A DNA stretch of 7,626 nucleotides, taken from Bifidobacterium breve (GTDB lineage Bacteria > Actinomycetota > Acidimicrobiia > Acidimicrobiales > Ilumatobacteraceae). A model generated the notes under the pieces. That model worked only from the letters and a program-made list of their open reading frames with translations, had not been told where the DNA came from and made no database searches. The stretch's first letter is position 1, and each line of letters begins with the position of its first letter. Below are positions 5,716 through 7,626 of the stretch, one piece after another. The stretch covers positions 1-7,626 of the forward strand of contig CALPPJ020000052.1 in NCBI GenBank assembly GCA_943325425.2, given 5' to 3'. Position numbers and translations under genes: made by a program.

Positions 5716-7626
5716 GTGCCGTCTCAACTGACCTCAGAATTCGATCAAACAGCTGTCAATATTGCCCGTGGGTTTGCCATGGACGCGCCGCTCAAAGCTA
5801 AGAGCGGACACCAAGGAACGGCGATGGCCTTGGCTCCCCTGGCTCACGTTTTGTACAGCAGAGTGATGAAACATGATCCAACCGATGCCTTGTGGCCAGA
5901 TCGTGATCGTTTTGTACTGTCGGCTGGTCATGCGTCAATCTTGCAGTATTCGATGTTGTTCCTTCAGGGGTACGGACTTGAAATGTCGGATCTGCAAAAT
6001 TTCCGTCAATGGGATTCAGCGACTCCGGGCCACCCCGAACGTGGGCATACGGCAGGTATTGAAGTTACGACTGGTCCACTCGGTCAAGGATTCGCTAATG
6101 CAGTCGGTCTGGCTTTAGCTGAACGACACCTACGTGCGCGATTCGGTAGCGAGTTGTCGAATCATCACACCTATGTCATTGCTGGCGATGGCTGCCTGAT
6201 GGAAGGGGTCAGCCATGAGGCAGCTTCGTTAGCAGGTCATCAAAAACTCGGGCGATTGATTGTGGTGTTTGACGACAACCAGATCACCATTGATGGCTCA
6301 ACAAATTTGACTTGCAGTGATGACGTCGCGATGCGCTTTGCCTCGTATGGCTGGGAAGTCGTACGACTTGGCGCGATTGGCGAAGACTTAGATGGTCTTG
6401 AGTCAGCTCTCGTAGCTGCTCGTGATTCTCAAGATGATCGACCCAAATTATTGATTTTGCAGACTCAGGTTGGCTTCCCGTCTCCCGACTGGACAGGTAA
6501 GCACGAAGCGCACGGCAATCCATTCACTGCCGAGCATGTCACGAAGACGAAAACTGCCATGGGTATCCCCGACCAACCATTTTGGGCTCCCCAAGAAGTT
6601 GTTGATGCGTGTCGTGTGCAAGCGAAGAAAAATGGCTCGGCAGAAAATACTGCGTGGAAGTCGCGCCTTAACTCAAGCGCTCACAAGGCTGAGTGGGACG
6701 CGGCGTGGAATGGTGGAGCGGCTGGTTGGCAAGAACTGCTACCAACTTTCGCTCAAGGTGAATCAATCGCTACACGCGTGGCCATTCAAAAGGTTTTTGA
6801 TGCAGTGCTATCGGGCCAGCCCGGTTTAGTCTCTGGTTCGGCCGACCTCACCGGAAATACTGGAACCAAATTGTCGGGTCAATCACCGATGTCGCACGCG
6901 ACTCCTGAAGGTCGACAAATCTATTACGGCATTCGCGAACATGCGATGGGTTCGGCCATGGTGGGCCTGGCGCTACACGGCGGTATCTATCCGGCTGGTG
7001 GAACATTCTTTGTTTTCTTTGACTACATGAAGCCACCTATTCGTTTAGCGGCTTTGTCACAGGCAAAGTGTCTCTTCGTGTTTAGTCATGACTCGGTAGG
7101 TGTTGGTGAAGACGGACCGACGCACCAACCGATTGAGCATCTGGCCGCGCTTCGCGCTATTCCCAATTTGCAGGTGATTCGTCCAGGTGACGCCAATGAG
7201 ACGTCACAAGCGATTCGCGCTGCTTACGAATTTGACGGTCCGACGGTCGTTGTTCTCAGTCGTCAAAATCTTCCCGTTGTCACTGATGGCTCCGCGGTTA
7301 CTCATGGTGCCGGAATTGTTCATGCAGTTGACGGAGCACCCGAGGCTGTGATCGTTGCGACCGGAAGCGAAGTGCATCTCGCAATCGCGGCTGCACAAGA
7401 ACTTGGACAGGCCGGACACAAAGTTCAAGCAGTGTCATTGCCTTCATGGGATCGCTTCGAGGCCTACCGAGTTGCGCACCCCGACTTGGCCGAACGTGTT
7501 TTGCCCAAGGGTGTTCCGACCGTTTCAGTTGAAGCTGGTTCAACATTTGGCTGGGAACGTTATGCCGATGTCTGCATCGGGATTGACCGCTTTGGTGCCA
7601 GTGCCCCTGGCGCAGAAGTTCTTGAT
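5716..7626 (+). CDS. tkt: Transketolase, 3' end outside window
   Basis: This enzyme transfers two-carbon ketol units between sugar phosphates in the non-oxidative pentose phosphate pathway, using thiamine diphosphate and Mg2+. From GTG 5716, 637 residues are visible, and by comparison with E. coli TktA about 25-30 C-terminal residues are missing. Landmarks are: AKSGHQG (28-34) with His32; SAGHAS (69-74) with His72; TPGHPE (103-108) with His106; the ThDP/Mg motif GDGCLMEG (157-164) through DDNQITIDG (186-194) with Asp158 and Asn188; KHEAHG (262-267) with His266; IATRVA with Arg354; GSADL (374-378) with Asp377; YGIREHAM with catalytic Glu408; HDSVGVGEDGPTHQP (458-472) with Asp466 and His470; and LSRQN with Arg516. 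All three domains (PP, Pyr, C-terminal) are recognisable. GTG 5716 was preferred to the internal ATG at residue 22 because the N-terminal helix (TAVNIARGFAMDA) is conserved in the family. It is probably the first gene of a sugar-phosphate unit running beyond the window. Confidence 0.96.
   Translation, partial: MPSQLTSEFDQTAVNIARGFAMDAPLKAKSGHQGTAMALAPLAHVLYSRVMKHDPTDALWPDRDRFVLSAGHASILQYSMLFLQGYGLEMSDLQNFRQWDSATPGHPERGHTAGIEVTTGPLGQGFANAVGLALAERHLRARFGSELSNHHTYVIAGDGCLMEGVSHEAASLAGHQKLGRLIVVFDDNQITIDGSTNLTCSDDVAMRFASYGWEVVRLGAIGEDLDGLESALVAARDSQDDRPKLLILQTQVGFPSPDWTGKHEAHGNPFTAEHVTKTKTAMGIPDQPFWAPQEVVDACRVQAKKNGSAENTAWKSRLNSSAHKAEWDAAWNGGAAGWQELLPTFAQGESIATRVAIQKVFDAVLSGQPGLVSGSADLTGNTGTKLSGQSPMSHATPEGRQIYYGIREHAMGSAMVGLALHGGIYPAGGTFFVFFDYMKPPIRLAALSQAKCLFVFSHDSVGVGEDGPTHQPIEHLAALRAIPNLQVIRPGDANETSQAIRAAYEFDGPTVVVLSRQNLPVVTDGSAVTHGAGIVHAVDGAPEAVIVATGSEVHLAIAAAQELGQAGHKVQAVSLPSWDRFEAYRVAHPDLAERVLPKGVPTVSVEAGSTFGWERYADVCIGIDRFGASAPGAEVLD

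Noticed and set aside
6470..6829. Open frame of 119 codons inside transketolase in another frame
   Set aside because: The transketolase frame is continuous and conserved across this segment. The alternative is very basic and shows no domain.

Overview
The window looks like a chromosomal stretch of an actinobacterium, most likely an Acidimicrobiia-type (Ilumatobacter-like or freshwater) genome. This is an inference from roughly balanced base composition, tightly packed genes, several GTG starts, starts without Shine-Dalgarno sequences, a Thr/Ser-rich lipoprotein with a TTTVAP-like tail, and a transketolase of actinobacterial style (GHQGTAMALAPLAHVLY). No rRNA, tRNA, CRISPR array, transposase or phage gene is visible. 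No gap between genes exceeds about 60 bases.

Layout. (1) Bases 1-2758, plus strand: a tight three-gene run. It holds the 3' part of an amidohydrolase-2 family metalloenzyme, a second amidohydrolase-2 relative one base later that seems to lack most metal ligands, and a secreted lipoprotein with a serine beta-lactamase/DD-peptidase-like domain, joined by an ATGA overlap. (2) Bases 2776-4055, minus strand: a two-gene unit of an alpha/beta hydrolase followed by a PaaI-like hotdog thioesterase, joined by a GTGA overlap and converging on the first unit with a 17-base gap. (3) Bases 4115-5224, plus strand: nagA (N-acetylglucosamine-6-phosphate deacetylase), divergent from the hydrolase across about 59 bases. 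(4) Bases 5275-5670: a small cytosolic protein of unknown function. (5) Bases 5716 to the end: transketolase, lacking only about its last 30 residues because the window stops.

Functionally, nagA and tkt are central carbon and amino-sugar metabolism. The thioesterase/hydrolase pair and the amidohydrolase pair are the kind of generalist catabolic genes abundant in Acidimicrobiia; their substrates cannot be read from the sequence. The least ordinary signals are the paired canonical and degenerate amidohydrolases, and a recurring -10-like hexamer (ACA[AG]T core in three of four cases) placed 5-7 bases before the chosen start codons, which suggests leaderless mRNAs. I did not find a clearly new multi-gene system; most of the window is ordinary metabolism.
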